A DNA stretch of 48,462 bases. Source: Insolitispirillum peregrinum (GTDB lineage Bacteria > Pseudomonadota > Alphaproteobacteria > Rhodospirillales > Rhodospirillaceae). Made by a program: the position numbers and the translations under genes. The stretch lies in NCBI RefSeq assembly GCF_042665255.1, contig NZ_JBHTCD010000033.1; one strand, 5' to 3'. The notes beneath the pieces were generated by a model. It was not told where the DNA came from. It saw nothing but the letters and a program-made list of their open reading frames with translations, and did no database searches. The first letter of the stretch is position 1. Each line of letters starts with the position of its first letter. Shown piece by piece: positions 24,123 through 32,352 of this stretch.

Positions 24123-25799
24123 TTAGTGCGAAGACGCGCTTTCGGCACCCAGACCGGTCTGGCTGCGCACGAACTGCGCACCGAACCTGGCCTTTTCTTC
24201 GTCAGCCTCGCGGCTGCCATCGGTGACCGAGAAGAACCAGATCGCCAGGAACGCCACCGGCATCGAGAACAGGGCCGGCTGTTCGAACGGGAACAGTGCG
24301 TCCTTGAAGCCGATCACCTGCACCCACACCGTCGGACCGGTGATCACCAGCGTCAGGGCGGTCAGCAGACCGATGAAGCCGCCAATCAGCGCGCCACGGG
24401 TGGTGGTACCCTTCCACATCATCGACAGGATCAGCACCGGGAAGTTGGCCGAGGCAGCAATGGCAAAGGCCAGACCGACCATGAAGGCGATGTTCTGCTT
24501 TTCAAACAGGATGCCCAGCACCACCGCCAGCACGCCCATCGCCAGAGTGGCAATCTTCGACACGCGGATTTCGGTACGCTCGTCCGCCTTGCCCTTTTTG
24601 ATCACCGAGGCATAGAGGTCATGCGACACCGCCGATGCCCCGGCCAGCGCCAGACCGGCAACCACCGCCAGAATGGTGGCAAAGGCAACCGCCGAGATGA
24701 AGCCGAGGAACAGGTCCCCGCCCACCGCCTTGGCCAGATGCATCACCGCCATGTTGTTGCCGCCGCGCAGCTTGCCGTCAGCATCGAGGAACTGCGGATC
24801 GGTTCCGACGATCACGATCGCCGACAGCCCCAGAATCCCCACCACCAGGAAGAAGTAACCGATGAAGCCGGTCGAATAGACCACCGACTTGCGGGCTTCC
24901 TTGGCATCGGTAACGGTAAAGAAGCGCATCAGGATGTGCGGCAGACCGGCGGTGCCGAACATCAGCCCCAGACCCAGCGAAATGGCTTCGACCGGCTTGG
25001 ACAGCAGCGAGCCCGGCGCCATGATCGCGTCGTGCATCGGATGGACTTCGACGGCCTTTCTGGCCAGCGTTTCCAGGCTGAAGCCAAACTGGCTCATCGC
25101 CATCACCGCCATGAAGGTACCAGCGCCCAGCAACATGCAGGCCTTGATGATCTGCACCCAGGTGGTGGCCAGCATGCCGCCAAAGGTGACATAGGCAATC
25201 ATCAGCACACCGACCAGCATCACCGCATAGGCATAGTCCAGACCGAACAACAGCTGGATCAGCTTGCCCGCACCCACCATCTGGGCGATCAGGTACAGCG
25301 CCACCACCGACAGCGAGCCACAGGCCGACAGGGTGCGGATCTTGGTCTGGTTCAGGCGATAGGCGGTAATGTCGGCAAAGGTGTACTTGCCCAGATTGCG
25401 CAGCCGTTCGGCCATCAGGAACAGGATCAACGGCCAGCCGACCAGAAAGGCGATCGAATAGACAAAGCCGTCATAGCCCTTGGCAAAGGTCAGACCGGTC
25501 AGCCCCAGCAGGGTGGCCGCCGACATATAGTCGCCAGCAATCGCCAGACCGTTCTGGAAACCGGTGATCCCGCCGCCAGCGGTGTAAAAGTCCTTTGCCG
25601 ACTTGGTGCGGCGCGCCGCCCAATAGGTAATCCCCAGCGTCATCAGGACGAAAATCAGGAACATCACAATGGCGGTCGGGTTGACCGCCTGCTTCTGGAC
25701 TTCCCCGCCAATAGCCCCCGCGGCCCATGCCGGAGACGCCAGCGCCAGTCCGGCAACGCCAGCCAGCGCACTGGCGATCATCGCACGCGATGCCTTCAT
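24123..25799 (-). CDS. actP: Acetate/cation symporter
   Basis: Predicted protein of 558 residues of the sodium:solute symporter family. It has a cleavable N-terminal signal (ASPAWAAG), then about 13 helices; KDFYTAGGGITGFQNGLAIAGDYMSAA and GLTFAKGYDGFVY are characteristic of ActP, which imports acetate and other short carboxylates. ATG at 25799 overlaps the stop of yjcH by one base (TGATG) and has GAGGAG upstream. The frame is open further upstream, but the coupled start is better. acs, often next to yjcH-actP, is not in this window. Confidence 0.93.
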   Translation of the reverse strand: MKASRAMIASALAGVAGLALASPAWAAGAIGGEVQKQAVNPTAIVMFLIFVLMTLGITYWAARRTKSAKDFYTAGGGITGFQNGLAIAGDYMSAATLLGLTGLTFAKGYDGFVYSIAFLVGWPLILFLMAERLRNLGKYTFADITAYRLNQTKIRTLSACGSLSVVALYLIAQMVGAGKLIQLLFGLDYAYAVMLVGVLMIAYVTFGGMLATTWVQIIKACMLLGAGTFMAVMAMSQFGFSLETLARKAVEVHPMHDAIMAPGSLLSKPVEAISLGLGLMFGTAGLPHILMRFFTVTDAKEARKSVVYSTGFIGYFFLVVGILGLSAIVIVGTDPQFLDADGKLRGGNNMAVMHLAKAVGGDLFLGFISAVAFATILAVVAGLALAGASAVSHDLYASVIKKGKADERTEIRVSKIATLAMGVLAVVLGILFEKQNIAFMVGLAFAIAASANFPVLILSMMWKGTTTRGALIGGFIGLLTALTLVITGPTVWVQVIGFKDALFPFEQPALFSMPVAFLAIWFFSVTDGSREADEEKARFGAQFVRSQTGLGAESASSH

Positions 25800-26107
25800 C
25801 ACTTCAGCTCCTCGATGATCTGCTGGTTCAGGCGTTCGAATTCGGTGTTGGCGCGGGCCACGTACAGGGTGGTCAACAGCCACGCCAGCACGATGATCGC
25901 CGCCCCGATCGGCACGCCGACCGACAGGGTGGCACCGTCGTGCAGCTTGGTGGCCAGCAGGTCGGGGCGGAACGCCACCACCAGCACATAGCCATAAAAC
26001 ACGACCAGCATGATTGCCGACAGCAGCCAGGCGAACCGCGAGCGCTTGGAGGTCAGCTCCAGAAAGCGCGGGTTTGCCAGAATGCGCGCATAAGCGTCCT
26101 CTTGCAT
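25799..26107 (-). CDS. yjcH: DUF485 inner-membrane protein, actP partner
   Basis: Predicted protein of 102 residues with two membrane helices (about 26-48 and 60-83) and short charged ends, the normal form of YjcH/DUF485. It is found just before actP in many genomes and is presumed to assist or regulate it, though its role is not settled. A good ribosome site (GAGGGG) precedes ATG at 26107. Confidence 0.9.
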   Translation of the reverse strand: MQEDAYARILANPRFLELTSKRSRFAWLLSAIMLVVFYGYVLVVAFRPDLLATKLHDGATLSVGVPIGAAIIVLAWLLTTLYVARANTEFERLNQQIIEELK

Positions 26108-26193
26108 GAATGTCCCCTCTCTTTTTGTCCTGCCGCCACGATCAGCCAGCGCAACGGCGAGAGCTTTGGTCTAACTCTTTGTATTGCCGCAGT

Positions 26194-26207
26194 GAGCGAA
26201 AACGCTC
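26194..26207. repeat. Small GAGCG-AAAA-CGCTC hairpin in the actP upstream region
   Basis: A 5-base stem with AAAA loop, in a 489-base gap (26108-26596) that also carries the yjcH-actP control region. The word AGCGAAAACGCT recurs at 32262-32272 and, in altered form, at 43395-43434, which suggests a degenerate repeat family. I see no gene in the gap. Confidence 0.35.
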
Positions 26208-26527
26208 GAAGCTTTCAAGACTCTGGTGCGGCGCAACATCAGATGAGCCGCATAGACTGTTCTTAGCTCTAGTGCGCTTTAATTGCCACTGAAATCATTT
26301 CATCTGCGCGTAATTTTTTGTCGTAGAAATGTTGCGCAATGTAATTTCGTGTTTCACGGAAAACTGCCAAAGATTCCGATCTCCACAGAAAAAATGGCGC
26401 CATTTGGCGTTTTTTTATTACGCGTCGATGTCGGGGACCACAGGGGGCTTCATCGGTGCCCTCAAGTTGTCGTTATGGGAATGCTGCTTTTACCCCGCAA
26501 ATCCCGCGGTGCAGCAGTGCAAACGCA

Positions 26528-26559
26528 TCGGGCCGGGCACCTTGCGATGCCCGGCCCGA
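26528..26559 (-). terminator. Hairpin after the pirin gene
   Basis: Perfect 12-base arms TCGGGCCGGGCA/TGCCCGGCCCGA with an 8-base loop, 38 bases beyond the pirin stop. The minus-strand sequence after it (GCGTTTGC) is a weak U-tract, so termination may be inefficient. Confidence 0.6.
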
Positions 26560-26596
26560 GAGCAGGGAGAGAGGAATCGTCTTTTACACAGCCCCC

Positions 26597-27316
26597 TTAC
26601 AGGGCCACATCAGCCACCACCACTTCGGCCTCTTCGTCCAGCGCGGTCAGGGCCATGGTTTCGACGCCAGCCACCACCAGCCCGTCGCGCGGGGCAATCT
26701 CGATCCGTTCGCCGTCGCTGGTTTCAATGCGCATCCGGCCCCGGGTCGGCACCAGATAGGCGGCGCGGTTGCGCCCCAGCTCATAGCGGTCGCTCTGACC
26801 ACTGGACAGCACCCCGCCAAGGATGGCAGCATCCTGATAGATCTCGATCGGGTTGGCGGCGGCGTGGATCTGTCGCCCTGACGCCAGCGGAATCAAGCCT
26901 CCGGCGACTTTGGGGAACTCGCGGTTTTCCCAACGCGGCTGAACTCGTTTCTGGGCCGGAACAACCCAGATCTGGAACAGCTGCATGTCTTCGGGTTCAA
27001 GGTTGTATTCGGCGTGCATAATCCCGGTTCCGGCGCTCATTACCTGCACATCGCCACGTTCCGTGCGTCCCCGGTTGCCCAGCCCGTCCATGTGGGTGAT
27101 CGCCCCGGAGCGGATATAGGTGATGATTTCCATGTCACGATGAGGGTGCGGATCAAAGCCGCTGCCCGCTTTGATGGTGTCATCGTTCCAGACCCGCAAC
27201 GACCCCACCCCCATTCGACTACGATCGTAGTATTCACCGAAGCTGAAGTGGTGGTGTGCATCAAGCCAGTCATTGCGGAACTGCCCGATGGAGGCAAACG
27301 GACGATGGTCGAGCAT
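26597..27316 (-). CDS. Pirin-family protein (YhhW/quercetinase-like)
   Basis: Predicted protein of 239 residues with a double cupin fold. The metal ligands are visible: His57 and His59 in PHPHRDMEI, His101 and Glu103 in GIMHAEYN. Homologues such as E. coli YhhW cleave quercetin in vitro; the physiological role is unknown, often tied to redox or aromatic stress. The gene lies downstream of the glutathionyl-hydroquinone reductase gene on the same strand, with 39 bases between, in which an inverted repeat sits. Confidence 0.9.
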   Translation of the reverse strand: MLDHRPFASIGQFRNDWLDAHHHFSFGEYYDRSRMGVGSLRVWNDDTIKAGSGFDPHPHRDMEIITYIRSGAITHMDGLGNRGRTERGDVQVMSAGTGIMHAEYNLEPEDMQLFQIWVVPAQKRVQPRWENREFPKVAGGLIPLASGRQIHAAANPIEIYQDAAILGGVLSSGQSDRYELGRNRAAYLVPTRGRMRIETSDGERIEIAPRDGLVVAGVETMALTALDEEAEVVVADVAL

Positions 27317-27330
27317 GATAAGATTCCTTA

Positions 27331-27360
27331 TTTTACAGTGTATTGATGGACACTGTTAAA
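27331..27360. promoter_or_regulatory. Inverted repeat between quinone reductase and pirin genes
   Basis: ACAGTGT (27335-27341) and ACACTGT (27350-27356) are perfect arms eight bases apart; TTT/AAA extend the symmetry after one mismatch. It overlaps the reductase stop codon and ends about 15 bases before the pirin ATG, so it could be an operator for the pirin gene or a weak hairpin between the two. Confidence 0.45.
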
Positions 27361-28303
27361 CCAGTTCATGACGGGTGTGCGGCCGGGAAAAATCATCCTC
27401 GCCCCCCTTGGGGACCACGCCGCCGGGATTGATGGTGCGCTGGCTGCGGTAGTAATGGGCCTTGATGTGATCCAGACGGACCGTCTCGGCGACTCCGGGG
27501 ACCTGATAGAGATCGCGGACATAGCCCGCCAAAGCCTGCGTATCGGCGATTCGGTAGGCATTGCATTTGAAATGCCCGAAATAGACCGCATCAAAGCGCA
27601 CCAGCGTGGTGAACAGACGCCAATCGGCCTCGGTAATCTGCTCGCCGACCAGATAGCGGTGCTGGCTCAGGTGCTGTTCCAGCCAGTCCAGCGCCCGGAA
27701 CAGCCGGTCATAGGCTTCGTCATAGGCCTGCTGGGTGGTGGCAAAGCCCGCCCGGTAGACCCCGTTGTTCACGTCGGGGTAAATCCGGCTGTTGATGGCA
27801 TCGATCTGCTCGCGCAGGGCCAGCGGGTAAAAGTCCGGTCCCTGTGCCAGCGCCCCGAAGGCACTGTTGAACATACGGATGATTTCCGAGGACTCATTGG
27901 AAACAATCGTCCCACTGACCTTGTCCCACAGCAGGGGGACCGTCACCCGCCCGGTCATCGTCGGCTGGGCAGCGGTATAGACCTGATGCAGGAAGCGCGC
28001 CCCGTGGATCGGGTCGGCACCGGGGGCAATTTCCCACCCCTGTTCCAGCATGTCCGGCCCGACCACGCTGACCGAAACCACGTCCTGCAACCCCTTCAGC
28101 GCCCGGACAATCAACGTCCGGTGCGCCCACGGGCAGGCATAGGACACATACAGATGATAGCGCCCGGCCTCGGCCGGATAGGGGCTGGCCGGATCATCGC
28201 TGATCCAGTGGCGAAAGCGGGCTTCTTCACGTTCAAAGCGGCCACCGGTGGCGGCGGTGTCGTACCAGTGATCCTGCCACTGACCATCGATCAACAGTCC
28301 CAT
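27356..28303 (-). CDS. Glutathionyl-hydroquinone reductase (YqjG/Xi-class GST)
   Basis: Predicted protein of 315 residues. The thioredoxin-like N-terminal half carries the catalytic Cys57 in SYACPWAHR, the marker of enzymes that remove glutathione from glutathionyl-hydroquinones. The C-terminal helical half contains ITEADWRLFTTLVRFD and YFGHFKCN, typical of the ECM4/YqjG group. ATG at 28303 has GAGGAG upstream. It is divergent from the LysR regulator, a common layout for a regulator and its target, and followed by pirin. Confidence 0.92.
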   Translation of the reverse strand: MGLLIDGQWQDHWYDTAATGGRFEREEARFRHWISDDPASPYPAEAGRYHLYVSYACPWAHRTLIVRALKGLQDVVSVSVVGPDMLEQGWEIAPGADPIHGARFLHQVYTAAQPTMTGRVTVPLLWDKVSGTIVSNESSEIIRMFNSAFGALAQGPDFYPLALREQIDAINSRIYPDVNNGVYRAGFATTQQAYDEAYDRLFRALDWLEQHLSQHRYLVGEQITEADWRLFTTLVRFDAVYFGHFKCNAYRIADTQALAGYVRDLYQVPGVAETVRLDHIKAHYYRSQRTINPGGVVPKGGEDDFSRPHTRHELV

Positions 28304-28370
28304 CGGTGTGCTCCTCATCTCATGCGGTGAATTCCTGAGAAGCACTGTATGGTTTCAGAGAGAGATGGAC

Positions 28371-28383
28371 AATTCAGTGAATT
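28371..28383. promoter_or_regulatory. Candidate LysR operator
   Basis: The 13-base palindrome AATTCAGTGAATT has perfect arms around one central G and lies in the 126-base divergent interval between the quinone reductase and lysR genes. It sits in an AT-rich patch 47 bases before the lysR ATG. Placement fits autoregulation and control of the divergent gene. Confidence 0.5.
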
Positions 28384-28429
28384 TTCACAATATTGTTTCG
28401 CTGTAGGAAACAAAGCCCCGGAGCCCCCG

Positions 28430-29383
28430 ATGGACCGTCTGTCTGCGCTGGAGATCTTTGTCACCGTGGTCAGCGAAGGCAGTTTCTCGGCTGCCGCCCG
28501 CTCGCTGGGGATGAGCAAGTCAGCGGTCAGCAAGCATATTGCCGCGCTGGAAGACCGCCTCGGCGTCCGCCTGCTGAACCGCACCACCCGCCGCCTGTCG
28601 CTGACCGATGCCGGAGCCCTCTATTGCGAGCGCGCCAACCGGCTGATTGCCGAGGCCGAAGACGCCGAGGCCGAAGTATCGCAACTGTCCTCCGCCCCCA
28701 AGGGGGTGTTGCGGCTCAGTGCCCCCTTGAGCTTCGGGATTCGCCACCTCGGCCCGCTGCTGCCGGCCTTTCTGGCGCAAAACCCCGGCCTGACCATTGA
28801 TCTGAAGCTGGATGACCGGCTGGTCGATCTGGTGCAGGACGGCTTTGACATCGCCCTGCGGGTGACCACCCTCACCGACTCCAGCCTGATGGTCCGCCGC
28901 CTGTGCCCGTCGCGGGTGGTGATGGTTGCCAGCCCGGACTATCTGGCCGAACGCGGGATTCCCGCCGAACCGGCGGACCTGAAGGAACACGCCTGTCTGG
29001 TGTACAGCAACCAGACCTATGGGCTGGAATGGCGGCTGGTCGAAGCCGCCAGCGGCAACAAGCTCACCGTCCGGCTGGGGGACAGCCGGGTGCGGGCCAA
29101 CAACGGCGACATCCTGCGCTTTGCCGCCTTGCAGGGGCAAGGCATCGCCATCCTGCCGACCTTTTTTGTCGGCGAGGACATTTCCTCACAACGGTTGGTG
29201 CGGGTGTTGTCGGGGTGGGAAGGCGTCAGCAATGACGTCTGCCTCGTCTGGCCGCACGCCCGCTATACCCCGGCCAAGGTGCGGGCGTTCGTCGATTACA
29301 TGGTCAAGGCACTGGGCGGCGGTACCCCGCCGTGGGAGGATTGCCCGTCACTTTCGCGCGGCCTTCCTCCCTCTCAGGGATAA
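28430..29383 (+). CDS. LysR-family transcriptional regulator
   Basis: Predicted protein of 317 residues. The winged helix-turn-helix is at 1-60 (LEIFVTVVSEGSFSAAARSLGMSKSAVSKHIAALEDRLGVRLL in outline) and the effector domain from about 90. Its sequence falls in the large group that controls quinone, aromatic or oxidative-stress genes. ATG at 28430 has GGAG six bases upstream; earlier in-frame codons are not used. The divergent reductase-pirin pair is the probable target. The gene's stop lies four bases from the end of the convergent DUF1150 gene. Confidence 0.92.
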   Translation: MDRLSALEIFVTVVSEGSFSAAARSLGMSKSAVSKHIAALEDRLGVRLLNRTTRRLSLTDAGALYCERANRLIAEAEDAEAEVSQLSSAPKGVLRLSAPLSFGIRHLGPLLPAFLAQNPGLTIDLKLDDRLVDLVQDGFDIALRVTTLTDSSLMVRRLCPSRVVMVASPDYLAERGIPAEPADLKEHACLVYSNQTYGLEWRLVEAASGNKLTVRLGDSRVRANNGDILRFAALQGQGIAILPTFFVGEDISSQRLVRVLSGWEGVSNDVCLVWPHARYTPAKVRAFVDYMVKALGGGTPPWEDCPSLSRGLPPSQG

Positions 29384-29387
29384 CCCG

Positions 29388-29612
29388 TCAGTGGGCGCTG
29401 ACCGGTTCCAGCTCGTACTGCCGGATGGCGGCAAAGGCCACATCACGCGACGGGGCAGCCCCTAGCGGCTGTCCGTCGGCACCAAAGATGCCCCACACCG
29501 ACTGGCCTTCGGGGCTGACGCTCTGGCGGACATAGGCGGTGTGCCCCAGACCCAGACCGATAAAGCTGTCGGTATCACCAAGAATGAACGGGATGGCTTC
29601 GCTGGACGTCAT
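29388..29612 (-). CDS. DUF1150 family protein
   Basis: Predicted protein of 74 residues. AYVRQSVSPEGQSVWGIFGADGQPLG and the ending DVAFAAIRQYELEPVSAH in outline match DUF1150, a small alphaproteobacterial family usually encoded right after hsp20, as here. Function is unknown; the link with the heat-shock gene suggests a role in protein quality control or heat response. Gap to hsp20 is 101 bases. Confidence 0.85.
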   Translation of the reverse strand: MTSSEAIPFILGDTDSFIGLGLGHTAYVRQSVSPEGQSVWGIFGADGQPLGAAPSRDVAFAAIRQYELEPVSAH

Positions 29613-29713
29613 GATAGTCCTCCTGACGCGACGGGCCGGTGAAGACCACCGGCTCCGTGCAGCCGTATGTATTCTGCCAGTGTCCTGTTAAACGGCGGTT
29701 AAATATCCCGCGC

Positions 29714-30196
29714 TCAGCGGGGGCGCCGCTCGGGGGACAGGTCAATGGTGCGCGGTTCGCTGACCATCGGCTCGCTGGCGGGGGGGGCACAATTGATCTT
29801 GATGTGACGAACCACCGGCTCGGGCATCGGGCGCTCGAGGTCGATATGCAGCAGACCGTTATCCAGATGTGCCCCGGTGATTTCGATGCCTTCGGCCAGC
29901 ACAAAGCTGCGCTGGAACTGGCGCGAGGCAATGCCACGATGCAGATAGATCTTTTGCCCGTCATCGCATTGCTGCTTGCCACGGATCACCAGCTGGTTGT
30001 CTTCGGTCGCCACCGACAGATCCTGTTCGGCAAACCCGGCCACCGCCAGGGTAATGCGCAAACGGTGCTCCCCGATCTGCTCGATATTATAGGGCGGATA
30101 GCCTTCGGCCTGGGTTTTGGAAACGCGGTCAAGCACACGTTCAAAATGATCAAAACCCAGCAGCAACGGGCTGTTGAAAACAGACATGCGGGTCAC
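29714..30196 (-). CDS. Small heat-shock protein (IbpA/Hsp20)
   Basis: Predicted protein of 160 residues. It has the alpha-crystallin domain at about 38-130 (YNIEQIGEHRLRITLAVAGF, QLVIRG, FVLAEGIEITGAHLDNGLLHI in short blocks) and an N terminus of the type (V/M)TRMSVFNSPLLLGFD usual for the IbpA group. GTG at 30196 is preferred to ATG at 30187 because AGGAGG is six bases before the GTG. It should bind unfolding proteins as a large oligomer. The 5-prime leader has a possible ROSE-type thermometer. It is followed by DUF1150. Confidence 0.92.
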   Translation of the reverse strand: MTRMSVFNSPLLLGFDHFERVLDRVSKTQAEGYPPYNIEQIGEHRLRITLAVAGFAEQDLSVATEDNQLVIRGKQQCDDGQKIYLHRGIASRQFQRSFVLAEGIEITGAHLDNGLLHIDLERPMPEPVVRHIKINCAPPASEPMVSEPRTIDLSPERRPR

Positions 30197-30245
30197 GGGA
30201 GTCCTCCTGTCGAGCGAGTCCCGGCATTGGACGCCATCCGGCGAC
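30197..30245 (-). promoter_or_regulatory. Possible ROSE-type RNA thermometer before hsp20
   Basis: In alphaproteobacterial hsp20 leaders, ROSE elements pair a UYGCU motif with the ribosome site. Here the minus strand has TCGCT (30213-30217) a few bases before AGGAGG (30203-30208), and a further hairpin (CCGG/CCGG with TGG/CCA) just upstream. The match is short and no folding was computed, so this is a candidate only. Confidence 0.35.
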
Positions 30246-30450
30246 CGCCGCCAACAGATAAAACCAAGGGCCTGACGTCTCAGCACCCGATGAACGGCGG
30301 TCCGGGATGGACCCGCCGGGCGAAACCAGCACCGGTCGTCGCAATAACCGGTGTCCTGTCAATTTTGGTCAGGGTCGCGCATTCGTCAAGGGGGCCGAGG
30401 CTTGCAGAGAATTGACAGTCGCCCCCCGCTGCCTCACCCTTGCGGTCATC

Positions 30451-31176
30451 ATGACTGATCCCGCCGCTCCGCCACCAGACCAAACCGACCGCCGTTCCTT
30501 TTTGCAGGAGCTGGGCGATGCCCTCTATCCCGGTGACCGTCTGCTGCCACCGACCACGCTGGCGCGGATTGCCGATTCCTATGATTACACCCTGCGCACC
30601 CGTGGCCCCCGACCGCAAAGCGTCTTGTGGGCAGGCTGGTACAGTCAGTGGCTGCGCTTTCGCGTGCTGCTGGGGGTGATCGAAAAGCACTCGTGGCGCA
30701 CCGGCGGGTTGGTGATCAATGATCTGGGCTGTGGCTATGGCGCGTTGTTCCACCACATCAAGCGCAAACGCTTTCTGAAGGGCGGCGACTATTACGGCTA
30801 TGATCTGAGCGGATCGATGGTGCGGGCAGCGCGGCAAAAGACCAGTGACCCCCGGGCGACCTTCATCGAATCCGATCGGGTGACGCAGGATGCCGATTAC
30901 AGTTTTTGTTCGGGAACCTTTGGCCTGCGCCTCGACACCCCGCCCGACGAGTGGCGTCTGTATGTCCAGCAAGCCCTGAAGGCCACCGCCGAGCGTTCCC
31001 GGCGCGGGATGGCCTTCAACCTGCTCGACAGCCGGGGGGACGACGACAAGGAAACGCTGTATTACGCTGATCCCGAGGATTACCTCGACTTTTGCCGCCG
31101 CGAGCTGTCGCCCAACGTCATCCTGAAATGCGACTATGCCAAAGAAATCGACTTCACCATCTGGGTGAGGTTTTGA
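30451..31176 (+). CDS. Class I SAM-dependent methyltransferase-like protein
   Basis: Predicted protein of 241 residues. Motif I is VINDLGCGYGALF; YYGYDLSGSMV holds the acidic residue for SAM, followed by KTSDPRATFIESD. The last third (YVQQALKATAER...GMAFNLLDS) is the usual late part of the fold. Substrate unknown. ATG at 30451 lacks a clear ribosome site. It converges on the LuxR gene, 13 bases apart. Confidence 0.78.
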   Translation: MTDPAAPPPDQTDRRSFLQELGDALYPGDRLLPPTTLARIADSYDYTLRTRGPRPQSVLWAGWYSQWLRFRVLLGVIEKHSWRTGGLVINDLGCGYGALFHHIKRKRFLKGGDYYGYDLSGSMVRAARQKTSDPRATFIESDRVTQDADYSFCSGTFGLRLDTPPDEWRLYVQQALKATAERSRRGMAFNLLDSRGDDDKETLYYADPEDYLDFCRRELSPNVILKCDYAKEIDFTIWVRF

Positions 31177-31189
31177 CCAGGATGGGCCG

Positions 31190-31900
31190 TTACACGCTGA
31201 TCACGCCGTAATACAGCCCCTTTACCACGGCGGTGATGCGGGAATCGGCCTCCAGCTTTCGCAGGATGTTGCGGAAGTGGTAGTCAACGCCATGTTCCGA
31301 GATATGCAGCAACTCGCCGATCACCCAGTTGCTTTTCCCGCGTGCCGCCCATTGCAGCACTTCCCGTTCACGCGATGACAACGACGGCGGAGCCGGTTCC
31401 GCAGGTGTTTCTACCAGCGTGTTGTAGACCGCATGAAACTGCTGGGTAATCAGGTTGAGCTGTGGCAGCAGGCGGCGGGTGTCGGCGTTCGGTTCGCTGG
31501 AGGCCACCGCCAGCCCCACCAGCTCGCCGCCCGGTCCATGCAGCGGCACTGCCGCCCCGTCGTACAGGCGGGCGTCACGGGCCTCGCCCATCACCTTTTT
31601 CTCGATGCGGGAAAAGCGGTAGCGTTCCGACAGCATGTCCCACGAGAACGCCGTCCGCTGCAGCTGGCCATACCGGCGCAGGGGATCAAGGGTCATGTAA
31701 TCGCTGGAGACATAGTACTCCAGCCAGTTATCGGGATAGGTGCTGATCATGCAGACCTGCTCGCTCAGCCGATGGGCCTGCAAGGCGCTGTACATCATCC
31801 GGTCAAAGCCCATGTCACCCAACGCGCGCTTGAACAGCAGGCTTGCGTCCTCGACCGACCGGGCCGCCGTGCTTTCCTCGAAAAAGGTTGTTAAGTCCAT
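31190..31900 (-). CDS. LuxR-family regulator, solo (no LuxI nearby)
   Basis: Predicted protein of 236 residues with an N-terminal autoinducer-binding domain and a C-terminal LuxR helix-turn-helix (LSSREREVLQWAARGKS, about 170-230). All six key ligand residues are present at the TraR positions plus two: Trp59, Tyr63, Asp72, Pro73, Trp87 and Gly115, so it probably binds an acyl-homoserine lactone. No synthase gene is in this window. The ATG at 31900 has only a G-rich, weak ribosome site. The gap from 31901 to 32352 holds palindromes but no gene. Confidence 0.88.
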   Translation of the reverse strand: MDLTTFFEESTAARSVEDASLLFKRALGDMGFDRMMYSALQAHRLSEQVCMISTYPDNWLEYYVSSDYMTLDPLRRYGQLQRTAFSWDMLSERYRFSRIEKKVMGEARDARLYDGAAVPLHGPGGELVGLAVASSEPNADTRRLLPQLNLITQQFHAVYNTLVETPAEPAPPSLSSREREVLQWAARGKSNWVIGELLHISEHGVDYHFRNILRKLEADSRITAVVKGLYYGVISV

Positions 31901-32153
31901 GTCCCACCCCCACGCGGACCCCACAAGCGTGCAGATCAGTGTACCGGCAATCCTGACGCCAACGAATGATTACCCTGCATCGTCAGCAATTCTTCCGGTG
32001 TCGGCAATCCTGTGTATGCGCAAGGAAAACAACCCTTGAGAGAAATAGCCCTTTTCCCTGATACAAAGCAAAGAAATAAATATCGCAGGTTGATTATATG
32101 GCTACGGGATACCTCGTGAAGACGCGGACCATCCTTTCATTCCTGCCCTGAAA

Positions 32154-32188
32154 CGTCAGGGGGGCCCATGGCATGAGCCCCCCTGACG
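32154..32188. repeat. Perfect 12-base inverted repeat in the luxR-purH gap
   Basis: Arms CGTCAGGGGGGC (32154-32165) and GCCCCCCTGACG (32177-32188) around an 11-base loop. No T-run follows on either strand, so it is not a classic terminator; it may contribute to ending transcription from purH or be a repeat. Confidence 0.6.
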
Positions 32189-32245
32189 AGAATGTTCCGG
32201 AACAGAAAGCCGCATAACGAGCGAATCGCCCATCCAGCAGGCTAA

Positions 32246-32332
32246 AGCGTTTTCACACCGAGCGAAAACGCTCCTCCCTTTTAGTGCCGCATTTTCCGAG
32301 CCGTTGACCGTCGACGGTCAACTTGAAAATGC
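32246..32332. repeat. Two hairpins behind purH, one with a 20-base perfect palindrome
   Basis: The outer pair GCATTTTC (32289-32296) and GAAAATGC (32325-32332) encloses the perfect palindrome GTTGACCGTCGACGGTCAAC (32303-32322). Next to it are AGCGTTTTC (32246-32254) and GAAAACGCT (32264-32272). Together they lie 20-107 bases past the purH stop and could end purH transcription. The GCATTTTC and AGCGTTTTC words recall the palindromic repeats at 1257 and 36206. Confidence 0.65.
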
Positions 32333-32352
32333 TTGTCTTTTGATCTGCCTCA

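Noticed and set aside
24126..25991. Plus-strand open frame of 621 codons
   Set aside because: Antisense to actP and yjcH; His/Gln/Arg-rich with no recognisable protein.
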